A stretch of DNA of 63,447 nt, taken from Chloroflexi bacterium TSY (GTDB taxonomy: Bacteria > Chloroflexota > Anaerolineae > Caldilineales > Caldilineaceae). Location: contig JAHBNG010000083.1 in NCBI GenBank assembly GCA_019217005.1, positions 1 through 63,447 of the forward strand, in the 5' to 3' direction. The notes under the pieces are model-generated. The model saw only the letters and a list, made by a program, of their open reading frames with translations. It was not told the origin of the DNA and ran no database searches. Shown in pieces: positions 1 to 9,153 of the stretch. The number at the start of each line of letters is the position of its first letter. Position 1 is the first letter of the stretch. The position numbers and the translations under genes are program-made.

Positions 1-228
1 TCGCCGTCGTGTTCTGGATGATGCAACTTGTCAACCTATTTCGTTCAGCTTATCTGAACCATCTCGATTTCCGCTCGGAAAAACGGTTTCGAACTCGCGG
101 ATAGACACTTGCCGCACAACGAATCGCTCAATTCGTACTACGCACTACGCGACACGTACAACAACCAAAACACTCAATGTGCCGGAAAAATTTTTTAAAC
201 AGCGTGACCAACAGGAGAATGCCCCACA
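1..228. other. Left edge of window; possible 3' end of an upstream gene
   Basis: An open + strand frame from base 3 to a TAG at 102-104 could be the last ~33 codons of a gene that starts outside the window, but nothing identifies it. Bases 28-42 match 15 bp of the left end of the 1,633-bp IS found at 10263, read in reverse complement, with TGAACCA a little further on, so this may instead be a degraded transposon end. The rest (105-210) has no convincing gene. AGGAG at 213-217 is the likely ribosome binding site of the next gene. Confidence 0.25.
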
Positions 229-1854
229 ATGCAGGGTTTGATGATGGACTATGCGTTGACGCTAGACCGTATTTTGGAACATGCAAAACGCATTTATAGT
301 ACAAAAAAAATCTATACGAGACTGCCCGATGGCTCAACCCACAGCTATACATATGCCGATCTCTATCGTCGTTCTAAGTTACTTGCAAGCGCGTTGAGCA
401 AACGCGGGATCAGACTAGGTAATCGACTTGGAACCTTTGGCTGGAACAACTATCAGCACTTAGAGCAATATTATGGCATTCCTGGCTGTGGGGCAATCTG
501 TCATACTCTCAACATTCGCCTTTTCCCTAATCAGGTTGCGTACATCATCGAACATGCAGAAGATCGCCTTGTCTTTGTTGATGCCAGCCTATTGAAGCTT
601 TTTGAACCGATTGCGGCCAAGGTCAACTGTGTTGAATATTATGTTGTCTATGGAGCGGAAGAGGGGTTAAAGACCTCGTTGCCAAATGTGCTGCAATACG
701 AAGAGCTTTTGGCAGAGGGAAGCGAAGAGTATGAGTGGGCCGTGACAGACGAGAATACAGCCTTTGGTCTCTGTTACACGAGCGGCACAACCGGTGATCC
801 CAAAGGGTCGCTCTATAGCCATCGCTCCATGTTTCTGCATACGCTTGGCATGTTGCAAGCCAATGCATCGGCCATCACAAGCAATGATACGATCCTGCCC
901 GTTGTCCCCCAATTTCACGTGATGTCTTGGGGCGTTCCCTATGCGGCGGCGATGTCGGGTGCCGAAGTCATTATGCCAGGACCATTTTTGCAACCGGCCG
1001 CTCTGGCCGAAATGGTCGAAACTTACGGTGTCACAGTTGTCACGGGGGTGCCCACAATTTGGAACGGTGTTTATCAAGACGTGAAGGTAAATCCTCGCGA
1101 TTTGTCGACGATTCGAGCACTCATTGTTGGTGGTTCTGCCATGCCGAGGAGCTTGATCGAGATCTATGAGGATGAGTTAGGCGTCGATGTCGTTCACGCA
1201 TGGGGGATGACAGAGATGTCGCCGTTGGGCACCATGTGTCGGCTGAGTAACGAGCACAAAAAACTGAGTCGGCCAGAACAATGGGACATCAAAGCCAAAC
1301 AAGGAGTACCCATTGGTGGAGTAGAAATTCGAATTGTGGATGGGATGAATCAAGAGTTGCCTTGGGACGGTAAGACAATGGGTGAATTACAGGTTCGGGG
1401 ACCTTGGATCATCAAACAATATTTTAAGCGTGAGCGAACAGACGAGCATTTCACTCAAGATGGTTGGTTCCGGACAGGAGATGTTTCGACCATTAGCCCA
1501 GATGAATATATGCAGATCACCGATCGAACCAAAGACCTGATTAAAAGTGGTGGCGAATGGATTTCGAGCGTCGAGCTGGAGAATGCACTGATGGCTCATG
1601 ATCAGGTACTTGAGGCAAGTGTCATTGCCGTTCCGGATGAGAAATGGAGCGAGCGACCACTTGCGGCGATTGTCCCCGTACCAAATGGCAATGCGCCGAC
1701 GCCTGATGAACTACGTGCCTACCTGGAGAAATCATTTGCCAAGTGGTGGCTGCCCGACAAGATCATCTTTATTGAAGAGGTGCCTAAGACGAGCACAGGA
1801 AAATTTGATAAGAAAGTGTTGCGACAGCAATACGCAGAAGGGAAATTAGTATAA
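229..1854 (+). CDS. Acyl-CoA synthetase / fatty acid-CoA ligase (AMP-binding)
   Basis: ATP-dependent activation of a carboxylic acid, probably a medium- or long-chain fatty acid, to its acyl-CoA through an acyl-adenylate, in the cytoplasm. The 541-residue length is normal for the ANL superfamily. Visible signatures are the P-loop '[11 protein letters not shown]' (about residues 181-191), the Trp-Gly-Met-Thr-Glu adenine site (near 325), 'GWFRTGD' (about 412) and the C-terminal catalytic lysine region '[10 protein letters not shown]' (about 520). The first ATG lies 11 nt after AGGAG; ATGs at 241 and 244 are alternatives. It is followed by two sugar-type genes on the same strand with short gaps, so it may be co-transcribed with them. 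The exact chain-length preference cannot be read from the sequence; an AlkK-like ligase is the closest impression. Confidence 0.93.
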   Translation: MQGLMMDYALTLDRILEHAKRIYSTKKIYTRLPDGSTHSYTYADLYRRSKLLASALSKRGIRLGNRLGTFGWNNYQHLEQYYGIPGCGAICHTLNIRLFPNQVAYIIEHAEDRLVFVDASLLKLFEPIAAKVNCVEYYVVYGAEEGLKTSLPNVLQYEELLAEGSEEYEWAVTDENTAFGLCYTSGTTGDPKGSLYSHRSMFLHTLGMLQANASAITSNDTILPVVPQFHVMSWGVPYAAAMSGAEVIMPGPFLQPAALAEMVETYGVTVVTGVPTIWNGVYQDVKVNPRDLSTIRALIVGGSAMPRSLIEIYEDELGVDVVHAWGMTEMSPLGTMCRLSNEHKKLSRPEQWDIKAKQGVPIGGVEIRIVDGMNQELPWDGKTMGELQVRGPWIIKQYFKRERTDEHFTQDGWFRTGDVSTISPDEYMQITDRTKDLIKSGGEWISSVELENALMAHDQVLEASVIAVPDEKWSERPLAAIVPVPNGNAPTPDELRAYLEKSFAKWWLPDKIIFIEEVPKTSTGKFDKKVLRQQYAEGKLV

Positions 1855-1910
1855 TTTACGATGTAAATCGTAAATCATCAATCGTAAATTATCTATGAGG
1901 AGGAATTCGT

Positions 1911-2957
1911 ATGGGACGACCAGTTACATTATTTACCGGCCAATGGGCCGACCTGCCGTTTGAGACAATTTGTGCCAAAGCCAAGTCTTTTGGCTATGAT
2001 GGTCTCGAGTTGGCATGTTGGGGTGATCATTTTGAGGTAGACAAAGCGCTAGAGGATGACAGCTATATTCAAGGGCGGTGGGACACGCTGAATAGTCACG
2101 GTCTTCAATGCTTTGCCATCAGCAATCATTTGGTTGGTCAGGCAGTCTGTGACCGCATCGATGAACGACACGAGAGTATTTTGCCGCCTCGCCTTTGGGG
2201 AGACGGGTCAGAGGACGGTGTGCGTGAGCGCGCAGCCGAAGAGATGAAAAACACGGCTCGGGCTGCGAAGAAGATGGGGCTGGGCGTGGTACCTGGTTTT
2301 ACAGGTTCACCCATCTGGCACATGGTCTACTCATTCCCACCCAATCCGCCCGATTTTTATGAGAAAGGGCTTGCTTTCTTTGCCGAAATGTGGAAACCGA
2401 TCTTGGACGTTTTCCAAGAAAATGATGTGAAATTTGGGCTGGAAGTACATCCAACTGAAATCGCCTTTGATACCTGTAGTTCTGAAAAGGCAATTGAAGC
2501 ACTAGACGGTCACCCCTGTTTTGGCTTCAACTATGATCCGAGTCACTTTGGCTATCAAGGGGTCGATTACGTTGGGTTCATCCGCAAATTTGCCGCTCGG
2601 ATTTTCCACGTCCACATGAAGGACGTAGGCTGGAAGTCTGCACCTTCCGAGGCAGGTGTTTTTGGTGGTCATACGGAGTTTGGCGACCATCGTCGTTTTT
2701 GGGATTTCCGCTCTGTCGGTCGAGGATCCATCGATTTCGAATCGGTCATTCGTGCACTAAACGACATTGGCTATGATGGACCTCTTTCCATCGAGTGGGA
2801 GGAGCCTGGCATGGATCGCGAGCATGGTGCAACTGAATCTTGTGCCTTTACACGCAAACTCGATTTTGCACCATCCGATCTGGCATTCGACGCAGCCTTC
2901 GCTTCAGATGAATCTGATCTGGGCATTACGCCTCAAGAATATGTAGAACGCCGATAA
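1911..2957 (+). CDS. Sugar phosphate isomerase/epimerase-like TIM-barrel protein
   Basis: A member of the xylose isomerase-like / AP-endonuclease 2 TIM-barrel superfamily (COG1082), which isomerises or epimerises sugars and related compounds at a divalent metal site. The likely metal ligands are visible in order: Glu in 'EVHPTE' (about residue 180), Asp/His in 'NYDPSH' (about 207), His in 'HVHMKD' (about 233) and Glu in 'SIEWEE' (about 295). The 348-residue length fits the family. AGGAGG lies about 9 nt before the ATG. The next gene is a Gfo/Idh/MocA dehydrogenase, a very common partner of these isomerases in sugar or inositol-type catabolic operons. The substrate is unknown. Confidence 0.9.
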   Translation: MGRPVTLFTGQWADLPFETICAKAKSFGYDGLELACWGDHFEVDKALEDDSYIQGRWDTLNSHGLQCFAISNHLVGQAVCDRIDERHESILPPRLWGDGSEDGVRERAAEEMKNTARAAKKMGLGVVPGFTGSPIWHMVYSFPPNPPDFYEKGLAFFAEMWKPILDVFQENDVKFGLEVHPTEIAFDTCSSEKAIEALDGHPCFGFNYDPSHFGYQGVDYVGFIRKFAARIFHVHMKDVGWKSAPSEAGVFGGHTEFGDHRRFWDFRSVGRGSIDFESVIRALNDIGYDGPLSIEWEEPGMDREHGATESCAFTRKLDFAPSDLAFDAAFASDESDLGITPQEYVERR

Positions 2958-3043
2958 GGCCGCGGATTGAAGACGGATGAAGCGGATTTGAGCGATTCCA
3001 AAAAATTTAAGATCCTCGGATCAGTACAAAGGAGAAACCTCAT

Positions 3044-4240
3044 ATGAGTGACGGTTCTGGATTTACTTCAATGGCCGCAGCCACATCAGAAGGCGAAGCG
3101 CCAGAAATCGGCGTGGGCATGTTGGGCTATGCTTTCATGGGCAAAGCACATAGCAACGCCATGCTCAAAATCCCCCACATGATGTATCCCCCACCGGCAG
3201 TGCCAACGTTACAAGGCATTGCGGGGCGTAATGAAGCGGCTGTGGCTGAGGCCGCCAAGCGCTTTGGCTATGCCAACTACTACACTAACTGGCGCGATAT
3301 GTTGGCGAATGATGCCATTCAGCTATTTGACAATGGAGGGCCAAACGATGCTCATGCTGAACCGTGCATTGCGGCGGCGGAGGCAGGCAAACATATTCTG
3401 TGTGAAAAGCCGCTGGCTCGCACTGCAGAAGAGTCCAAGACGATGCTAGATGCTGTGCAAAAAGCCGGTGTCAAACATATGGTTGCTTTTAACTACCGTT
3501 TTGTCCCAGCCATTCGTCAGATCCGCAAGCTGGTCGATAGTGGTGCACTTGGCCAAGTTTATCATTTCCGGGCAGTTTATCTACAAGAGTGGATTATGCC
3601 CCACTACGACATGCCCATGATCTGGCGTTTGCAGAAAGATGTTGCGGGGAGTGGTGCGCTAGGCGATCTCGGTGCACATATTATCGATCTAGGTCGTTAC
3701 CTGGTTGGTGAAATTAGCAGCGTCAGTGCAATGACCAAAACCTTTATCCCTGAACGCAAGTGGGAAGATGGCAGTACCGGTACAGTTGATGTCGATGATG
3801 CATTTGCCGCCGTGGTTGAATTTGAAAATGGAGCACTGGGGACAGTTGAAGCGACCCGTTTCGCCGGCGGTCGCAAAAATGGTCAATCCATTGAAATCAA
3901 CGCCGAGAAAGGCAGCATTCGTTTTAATCTGGAGCGACTGAATGAGCTAGAGGTCTACTGGGTTGACGATGCGGGGCCAAAAGAGACACAGGGTTTCACC
4001 AATGTCCTCGTCTCCGAGCCATTCCATCCCTGGTGGGAAAATTGGTGGCCCCAGGGACACATGATCGGTTGGGAGCACACATTCGTTCATGAAATCACCC
4101 ATTTGCTTGACTGCATCGTGAATGATAAAGAGGTGGCTCCAATCGGAGCAGACTTCGAGGATGGCTATCGAACTGCTGTGGTTTGCGATGCGATTCTAGA
4201 CTCAGCCAACAGCAAGCGACAAGTGGATTGTCAGTATTAG
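3044..4240 (+). CDS. Gfo/Idh/MocA family oxidoreductase
   Basis: An NAD(P)-dependent dehydrogenase of the glucose-fructose oxidoreductase/inositol dehydrogenase/MocA family. It has an N-terminal Rossmann motif ('GVGMLGYAFMGKAH', about residues 24-37), the diagnostic 'CEKPLA' loop (about 118-123, catalytic Lys) and a C-terminal alpha/beta substrate domain with the Asp..His pair in 'GDLGAHIIDLGRY'. The 398 residues are slightly longer than usual because of a roughly 20-residue N-terminal extension. AAGGAG stands 11 nt before the ATG. It pairs with the preceding isomerase/epimerase, and the two probably act on the same polyol or sugar. A hairpin-plus-T terminator follows at about 4334. Confidence 0.93.
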   Translation: MSDGSGFTSMAAATSEGEAPEIGVGMLGYAFMGKAHSNAMLKIPHMMYPPPAVPTLQGIAGRNEAAVAEAAKRFGYANYYTNWRDMLANDAIQLFDNGGPNDAHAEPCIAAAEAGKHILCEKPLARTAEESKTMLDAVQKAGVKHMVAFNYRFVPAIRQIRKLVDSGALGQVYHFRAVYLQEWIMPHYDMPMIWRLQKDVAGSGALGDLGAHIIDLGRYLVGEISSVSAMTKTFIPERKWEDGSTGTVDVDDAFAAVVEFENGALGTVEATRFAGGRKNGQSIEINAEKGSIRFNLERLNELEVYWVDDAGPKETQGFTNVLVSEPFHPWWENWWPQGHMIGWEHTFVHEITHLLDCIVNDKEVAPIGADFEDGYRTAVVCDAILDSANSKRQVDCQY

Positions 4241-4333
4241 TCTGGAATATGACTGGAATGGGCAGCAATTTTGACCAACATCTGCCTGTTGAGGTAATAT
4301 TCCAACGCACTTTCACGCGAACGAAAATTTTAA

Positions 4334-4389
4334 AAATTGGAGGTTGGATTCAATTTTATCTGAGTCTGGCCTCCAATTTCTCTTTTATT
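4334..4389 (+). terminator. Rho-independent terminator after the Gfo/Idh/MocA gene
   Basis: A perfect 10-bp inverted repeat, AAATTGGAGG (4334-4343) and CCTCCAATTT (4370-4379), is followed by CTCTTTTATT. It lies 94 nt past the stop codon and ends the 229-4240 gene group. Confidence 0.6.
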
Positions 4390-4403
4390 GCTCAAAATAA
4401 AGG

Positions 4404-4481
4404 GAGTGTGTCCCAAAGTGTGTAAATGCAGCGGTTCTCCGACTGAGCAGTGTTCATTTACACACGTTGTGGTACATGCTC
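4404..4481. repeat. 78-bp palindromic repeat, family P1 (copy 1)
   Basis: Imperfect inverted repeat starting GAGTGTGTCCCAAAGTGTG and ending with its near complement (..ACACGTTGTGGTACATGCTC). The same 78-80-bp unit recurs at 13950-14027 and 37638-37717, with a solo end at 18005-18031. Flanks resemble a target duplication (AAAATAAAG on the left, GAAATAAAT on the right). No protein is encoded; it behaves like a MITE or REP-type element. Confidence 0.75.
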
Positions 4482-4498
4482 GAAATAAATAATCGTAA

Positions 4499-4573
4499 CT
4501 CGTCTATCCAAATGTGTAGAGCGCTGCGTTCTCCAGAAAATGCTGTTGTCTTCTACACAGTTTGTAAGATGAG
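4499..4573. repeat. ~75-bp palindromic repeat, family P2 (copy 1)
   Basis: Inverted repeat of the form CTCRTCTA..CCAAATGTGTA ... TACACA.TTTG.AAGATGAG. Related copies are at 15290-15366 and 18102-18170. The ends are conserved between copies while the centre differs. Confidence 0.65.
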
Positions 4574-4606
4574 CATCAGTCGATTCAAAATGTGTCTTTA
4601 ACCGCG

Positions 4607-4641
4607 GAGAGAACGCCTTTCCTTTGGAAAGGCGTTCTCTC
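4607..4641. other. Perfect 16-bp hairpin
   Basis: GAGAGAACGCCTTTCC (4607-4622) is followed after TTT by its exact reverse complement (4626-4641). There is no T-run on either side, so a terminator role is doubtful. It sits in a gap made almost wholly of palindromic elements. Confidence 0.6.
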
Positions 4642-4676
4642 ATTTGGCTGTACCCGATTAGAATTGGCGTTAGAGA

Positions 4677-4809
4677 TTACACGCAGTAGGATTTCTCAGA
4701 GGTAGAGCGTTCAAATGGCGAAAAAAGACGCAGTAGAGAATCTCGGACCATTTGGCCCGCTCGAGTCTGTTTTGACTGAGAAGTGCAGGATTATGTCTAC
4801 TGCGTGTAA
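4677..4809. repeat. 133-bp MITE-like element with 6-bp flanking duplication
   Basis: The 13-bp terminal inverted repeats TTACACGCAGTAG (4677-4689) and CTACTGCGTGTAA (4797-4809) are perfect. TAGAGA precedes the element (4671-4676) and follows it (4810-4815), as expected for a target-site duplication. No coding potential was seen, and no second copy was noticed in this window. Confidence 0.65.
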
Positions 4810-4842
4810 TAGAGAACGCTGCGCCATGTATGGCGACTTAGT

Positions 4843-4924
4843 GCTTATCCGAAAAGTTCTGTGACGAAGTATTCTCACTCGACAAGCTGATCGGACTCAC
4901 AACCACTTTTCGGATAGGTTCTTA
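4843..4924. repeat. ~80-bp palindromic repeat, family P3 (copy 1)
   Basis: Starts CTTATCCGAAAAGT and ends ACTTTTCGGATAGGTTCTTA, giving a 12-bp inverted repeat. A diverged copy lies at 46361-46440, sharing GGACTCACAACCAC and the ends. It ends 27 nt before the threonine synthase start and so lies in its leader region. Confidence 0.6.
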
Positions 4925-4951
4925 GCAGGAATTTGGATCGACTGAGTATAG

Positions 4952-6145
4952 ATGAAAGATAAACAAACTATGTCAACGAAGTCCACCCTGACTGGTCTTG
5001 AATGCAGTATGACGGGACAAATCTATGATGCCAATCAATTGATAAATCTTTCTCCAGCCAGCGACCGTCCCTTGCTAGCTCGTTATGATTTGGCTAAGGC
5101 AGCAGAGACCATGACCAAGGAGGCACTGCGTCAACGATCCCCTAGTCTGTGGCGCTATGAGGAAGTGTTGCCCGTCCAAGATCGCACCAAGATGTTGAGT
5201 CTGGGTGAAGGTTGGACACCCTTGCTTTGCGCACCGCGGCTTGGAGAAGCGATTGGTTGTACCAATACCTTTGTCAAGGATGAATCGCTCAACGCAACAG
5301 GCAGTTTCAAAGCGCGTGGATTGGCATTAGCGGTCAGCAGAGCGTATGAATTGGGGGCAAAAGAGTTGTCGATTCCCAGTGCAGGCAATGCGGCTGGTGC
5401 AATGAGTGCCTATGCAGCAGCAGCCGGTCTGGAAGGACACGTGTTTATGCCCAGAGACGTTCCGGCCATGTTTCAGGTAGAATGTAAGAACTTAGGTGCT
5501 CATGTGACATTGGTTGATGGTCTCATAAATGATTGTGGAGCCAAGGCCAAGGAGGGGGTGGAAAAATATGGCTGGTTTGATGTCAGTACGCTCAAGGAAC
5601 CATATCGCCTGGAAGGCAAGAAGACCATGGGATATGAGATCGCGGAACAGTTGGGTTGGACGCTGCCTGATGTCATTCTCTACCCCACAGGAGGAGGGAC
5701 AGGCTTGGTCGGCATGTGGAAAGCATTTGCGGAAATGGAAGAGATGGGATTGATTGGTGCCCAACGTCCTCGTATGGTTAGCGTACAAAGTACCGGTTGT
5801 GCACCGATTGTGCGTGCCTTTGAGCAGGATGAAGAATTTGCTACTCTATGGGAGGGTGCCAAAACAGTCGCTGACGGGTTGCGTGTGCCAGTGGCTGTGG
5901 GCGACTTTTTGATTCTCAATGCACTGCGAGACAGTGGCGGCACAGCTGTGGCTGTCACCGACGAGGAAATGCTAGACTATGCCGGCATTATGGGCAAGTA
6001 TACGGGCATTTTCCCCGCACCAGAGGGCGCAGCTTGTCTGGCTGCACAGGTACGCCTGCTCAAAGATGGTTGGATTCGGCCAGATGAATCGGTTGTGCTC
6101 TTTAACACGGGGAGTGGGTTGAAGTATGCACATCTGTGGACGTGA
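4952..6145 (+). CDS. thrC: Threonine synthase (PLP-dependent)
   Basis: Converts O-phospho-L-homoserine to L-threonine and phosphate, the last step of threonine biosynthesis. The PLP lysine is in 'GSFKARG' (about residue 117), a serine/glycine phosphate-binding loop 'PSAGNAAGAMSAY' follows, and 'PTGGGTG' (about 246-252) is the glycine-rich cofactor-phosphate loop. The 397 residues match the shorter bacterial threonine synthase class. The start could be the ATG at 4952 or the one at 4970; no strong ribosome binding site distinguishes them. A second, Zn-ribbon-type threonine synthase lies at 26270-27634, so this strain carries two divergent paralogues. No homoserine dehydrogenase or kinase gene is nearby. 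Confidence 0.9.
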   Translation: MKDKQTMSTKSTLTGLECSMTGQIYDANQLINLSPASDRPLLARYDLAKAAETMTKEALRQRSPSLWRYEEVLPVQDRTKMLSLGEGWTPLLCAPRLGEAIGCTNTFVKDESLNATGSFKARGLALAVSRAYELGAKELSIPSAGNAAGAMSAYAAAAGLEGHVFMPRDVPAMFQVECKNLGAHVTLVDGLINDCGAKAKEGVEKYGWFDVSTLKEPYRLEGKKTMGYEIAEQLGWTLPDVILYPTGGGTGLVGMWKAFAEMEEMGLIGAQRPRMVSVQSTGCAPIVRAFEQDEEFATLWEGAKTVADGLRVPVAVGDFLILNALRDSGGTAVAVTDEEMLDYAGIMGKYTGIFPAPEGAACLAAQVRLLKDGWIRPDESVVLFNTGSGLKYAHLWT

Positions 6146-6223
6146 GGAGCGTGTTGCATATCCTTTTGAATTGGGGATTTTATATTTTGGAAAAGCCTTA
6201 CATTCATTTTCCTGGAGTTGAGC

Positions 6224-7189
6224 ATGTATGCCGGACAATCGTCTGTTCAGGCATGGCATCGGCAGATTATCTTGCTTGTCGTTGCCATGTCTATTCTCTT
6301 TGTTATCCCGATTTTTCTGGATTCAGCGCGTCATGGCGCTTTAACGATTTATGGATCAACCACCGATTCGAATCTCCCCAGTCAAATTGATTATAGGCTG
6401 AACGAGCGCACCTCTTCCTGTACCCCAATCCGCTACGGCCAATCGCTCAATGGCTCAATCGATTCCCCTGAACAGGAGGATTGTTATACGTTCACGGGCA
6501 GTGCTTCCCATCGCGTCACTGTCTATCTGTGGAAAGGGCTTTGCTGCAACGATTTTTCGCTTAAATTGACGCGACCTGATGGGTACGCTTGGTTTTGTGA
6601 CTTCCATTTTGCAGACTGTGAAATCGATAACGTGAAACTGCCTGAAGATGGTGTCTATACGATTACGGTTGATGGGAAAGAGGATGAAGGGGGGGCCTAT
6701 CGACTGATTCTCAATCGGCTGGATGGAGATCTGGGGGGGATCTTATATGATGAGTCGGTCCAGGAAAGAATTTCGCCGGCAGGCGATCAGGACAGCTTCG
6801 TCTTTGCCGGCGAAACCAACCGTCGCGTGACGGTAGACCTTCATGCTGGCCCTTGTTGCGCACGGTTTTCGCTTACAGTTCTCAAACCGGATGGTTCAGC
6901 ATGGTTTTGTGGCTTTTCGGCTGATGGATGTACCGTGGAGAATGTCACCCTTCCACAAACGGGCAATTACATCATTACTGTGGATGCACAGGGACGGGGC
7001 GAGTATTCCTACACACTGTCATTGACTTGTCTTTCGTCTTGTCCACCAGAGCCAATTGGCACTCGCACAGCAACCCCAACGGCAACAGTCATCCTGTTGC
7101 CACCCGATGCGACGAGGACGCCAACACCGACGGCCACAGTCCCACTTCATCCAACCAACTGGATCTATATACCAATGATTCAACGGTAA
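6224..7189 (+). CDS. Secreted protein with two pre-peptidase C-terminal (PPC)-like domains
   Basis: Exported protein of about 321 residues. GGAG at 6214-6217 favours the ATG at 6224 over an upstream TTG. The N terminus has one strong hydrophobic segment ('IILLVVAMSILFVIPIF', about 14-30) acting as signal peptide or anchor. Two homologous ~95-residue repeats follow, each with '(D)xYTF/SFVFxG', 'CCxxFSL', 'PDGxAWFC' and 'YxITVD'. These resemble PPC domains, but each carries an unusual Cys-Cys pair and two more cysteines. The C terminus is a Thr/Pro-rich linker ('TRTPTPTATVPL') ending in 'WIYIPMIQR', the tail type typical of Chloroflexota surface proteins. No enzymatic domain is present, so a binding or structural surface role is inferred. 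Confidence 0.75.
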   Translation: MYAGQSSVQAWHRQIILLVVAMSILFVIPIFLDSARHGALTIYGSTTDSNLPSQIDYRLNERTSSCTPIRYGQSLNGSIDSPEQEDCYTFTGSASHRVTVYLWKGLCCNDFSLKLTRPDGYAWFCDFHFADCEIDNVKLPEDGVYTITVDGKEDEGGAYRLILNRLDGDLGGILYDESVQERISPAGDQDSFVFAGETNRRVTVDLHAGPCCARFSLTVLKPDGSAWFCGFSADGCTVENVTLPQTGNYIITVDAQGRGEYSYTLSLTCLSSCPPEPIGTRTATPTATVILLPPDATRTPTPTATVPLHPTNWIYIPMIQR

Positions 7190-7596
7190 AGGACGCCGCT
7201 ATAGACCGCGCTGGATTATTGCCTGTACGATGCATAGTCGATTGTGGGTTCACGATTGACGAAGAGCATTTGTATGTAGGCAGAAATTTAGGGGACTTAC
7301 CCGAAAGTCCACTGCAAAAAGGTAAAACTACCATGAAGATACTGAAGGCATTGAAGGTTTAGTCAGAGAATCTTCAATCCCTTCATGGTGAAAATTGGCT
7401 TTTTGCAGGAGAGTCACCCAAATAAACAAACAACGCGTGTAGGGCCGCTCACCTACATTCACTCATCTTTGTGGCATGATTCTAGTCAGAACAACAGTGT
7501 ACGTTTCTTTCTCCTTTTTGGGTGTGGGGCAAAGGGCCTGGTCTCGACTAGATCAGGTCCTTTGTGATTGGTGAATTTTGACATCCCTTTGAAAAT
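7190..7596. other. Intergenic region with hairpins
   Basis: Holds no convincing gene. A hairpin formed by CAAAGGGCCTG and CAGGTCCTTTG (7530-7564, 11 bp with one G-U) sits between the convergent genes and may help to end transcription, though it lacks a T-run. ACCATGAAG (about 7330) and CTTCATGGT (about 7380) form another, weaker inverted pair. Confidence 0.4.
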
Positions 7597-7680
7597 TATA
7601 CTGCGGTTGTGATGAAAACCGTAGTTTTCGAAAGCTCTACTAGAGAGATCAAACTACGGCTTTCATACAGAGCAAAGTAT
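7597..7680. repeat. 84-bp palindromic repeat, family P4 (copy 1)
   Basis: The ends TATACTGCGGTTGTGATGAA and (reverse complement of the right end) CATACTTTGCTCTGTATGAA converge to a shared ATGAAA.CCGTAGTTT inverted repeat. The same element, inverted and split by a 177-bp insertion, is at 15487-15749. It lies just past the 3' end of the kelch gene. Confidence 0.65.
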
Positions 7681-7720
7681 GGGGATTGACATAAGCAAGG
7701 GAAGTTGCATCATCTTCGAC

Positions 7721-9139
7721 TCAATTTGTTTGAATCAACGGTAGCAGCAGGCGACGGATCGAGCTGTTGTAACGCAGATGTTCGTTTAAGTAATCACCAC
7801 TCCAACCACCAATCAGATGGAGACTCCCTTCATGGCCGACCGCTGCCATGTTGCGCCATTCGCGTGGCAGTGGCGATTGGAAATTGCTCCAGAGTTGAGT
7901 TGCTGGATCAAACCTTTCGTGTGTATCAACTGCTTGATTCCATCCTCCGCCCAAGGCAAAGATAGCCAAATCGTCGGAGACTAAAGACAAGCCACCACGA
8001 GGAGTCGTCAGTGGCGCTAGTTCCTCCCATTGATCGGTGTCTAGCTGATAGGCATGGGCCGTGGCACGTTCACTTTGTCCGTCATAGCCACCAACCACAT
8101 AGATACGATTTTTCAAAACCGCAGCGCCAAAAAAAGCTCGTGCTTCTGGAAGCTGACTAACCAATTTCCAATTGGGAAAATTTTCATTGCTCTGAGAGGA
8201 TGGTGCAATGCTCCTCATTTCGTCGCGCATGATTTCGCCATCCCAACCGCCCATCAGATAGAGTTCTTCGTTGTATGCAACGAGCGAAGAGCCAGCGAGC
8301 GGATGAGGAAGAGTCCCTAGCTTCTGCCATTGATCAAGTTGTGGATCATAGATCCAAACTTCATCAGAAATAAGCACTTTGTTACGCGATGCTGAGGTCT
8401 CACCAGTTGACGAGCCACCGACCAAATAAATTCGTCCTTTCAGCGACACAGCTGCTCCATTGGCCAGCGGGACAGGAAGCGGTGCACGGGGTTGCCACTC
8501 ATTAAATTCAAGATTGTATACATCGACGGTAGGAACGGTGATTCCTTCCAAGGTCTCACCACCAATTATATAGAGTTCGACGCCAAGTTTTGCGGCGGCA
8601 AGCCTGCTCCGTGGTTCGCTCAGTGGCGTTCGCGCCTCCCATCGTGGATCGGGTTCAATGACAGGCTTTCCGACTATTTCTCTGTCACCATCGGACAAGA
8701 AGGTATCCTGTGGCTGCGCACGGGTGAACAGACGCGGCCCCACGAGTAGTCCAAATCCAATACTTAGGGTAAGGATCAGATAGACTCGTTGCCATAGCGC
8801 TGGGCGAGCGATTCGGTCAGCTAGTGGAAGCGGTTCTGGTATGGGTTCTGCAATGGATGTTTCGGTGGGCTGAGGCGGTGGCTCAGATTCAAACCCGGGT
8901 ACGGTCAACCAGCCTCGCTGGACCAGAAGCATGGATGCTTCGGTTCTTGTATTCACCTGGAGCTTTTCAAACATGTTGCGCAGATGAACTTTGACCGTAT
9001 GAGGGCTAATCGTTAATTCGCGCGCGATTTCAGCATTGCTGGCCCCCGTTGCCACGAGACGCGCAACATCCATTTCCCGCTGGCTTAGCGGGTTTTCGAG
9101 CAACTCTTGCTTTTCAAGGATAGTGCCATTTACCGTCAT
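7721..9139 (-). CDS. LuxR-type HTH / transmembrane / kelch-repeat fusion protein
   Basis: A 472-residue protein with an unusual order of domains. Residues about 15-75 form a LuxR/GerE helix-turn-helix ('LSQREMDVARLVATGASNAEIA', 'ISPHTVKVHLRNMF'). A Pro-rich linker and one transmembrane segment follow ('VYLILTLSIGFGLLVGP', about 122-138). From about 170 to the end there are roughly six kelch blades (recurring 'LYIIGG', 'IYLVGG', 'LYLMGG', 'IYVVGG', 'LHLIGG'). The C terminus reads 'RRLLLPLIQTN', like Chloroflexota surface tails. The inferred topology is a cytoplasmic DNA-binding head with an extracytoplasmic beta-propeller sensor, analogous in logic to ToxR/CadC one-component regulators. It starts 14 nt after the end of rsmA and is probably co-transcribed with it. 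Confidence 0.85.
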   Translation of the reverse strand: MTVNGTILEKQELLENPLSQREMDVARLVATGASNAEIARELTISPHTVKVHLRNMFEKLQVNTRTEASMLLVQRGWLTVPGFESEPPPQPTETSIAEPIPEPLPLADRIARPALWQRVYLILTLSIGFGLLVGPRLFTRAQPQDTFLSDGDREIVGKPVIEPDPRWEARTPLSEPRSRLAAAKLGVELYIIGGETLEGITVPTVDVYNLEFNEWQPRAPLPVPLANGAAVSLKGRIYLVGGSSTGETSASRNKVLISDEVWIYDPQLDQWQKLGTLPHPLAGSSLVAYNEELYLMGGWDGEIMRDEMRSIAPSSQSNENFPNWKLVSQLPEARAFFGAAVLKNRIYVVGGYDGQSERATAHAYQLDTDQWEELAPLTTPRGGLSLVSDDLAIFALGGGWNQAVDTHERFDPATQLWSNFQSPLPREWRNMAAVGHEGSLHLIGGWSGDYLNEHLRYNSSIRRLLLPLIQTN

Positions 9140-9153
9140 TGCTAGATCTATAC

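Noticed and set aside
4607..4641. Transcription terminator
   Set aside because: The 16-bp stem is perfect but no T-run follows on either strand, and a better terminator for the upstream gene is at 4334.
4677..4950. Riboswitch or T-box leader before threonine synthase
   Set aside because: The structured sequence is explained by a MITE with target duplications and a P3 repeat that also occurs elsewhere; no T-box or aptamer motif was seen.
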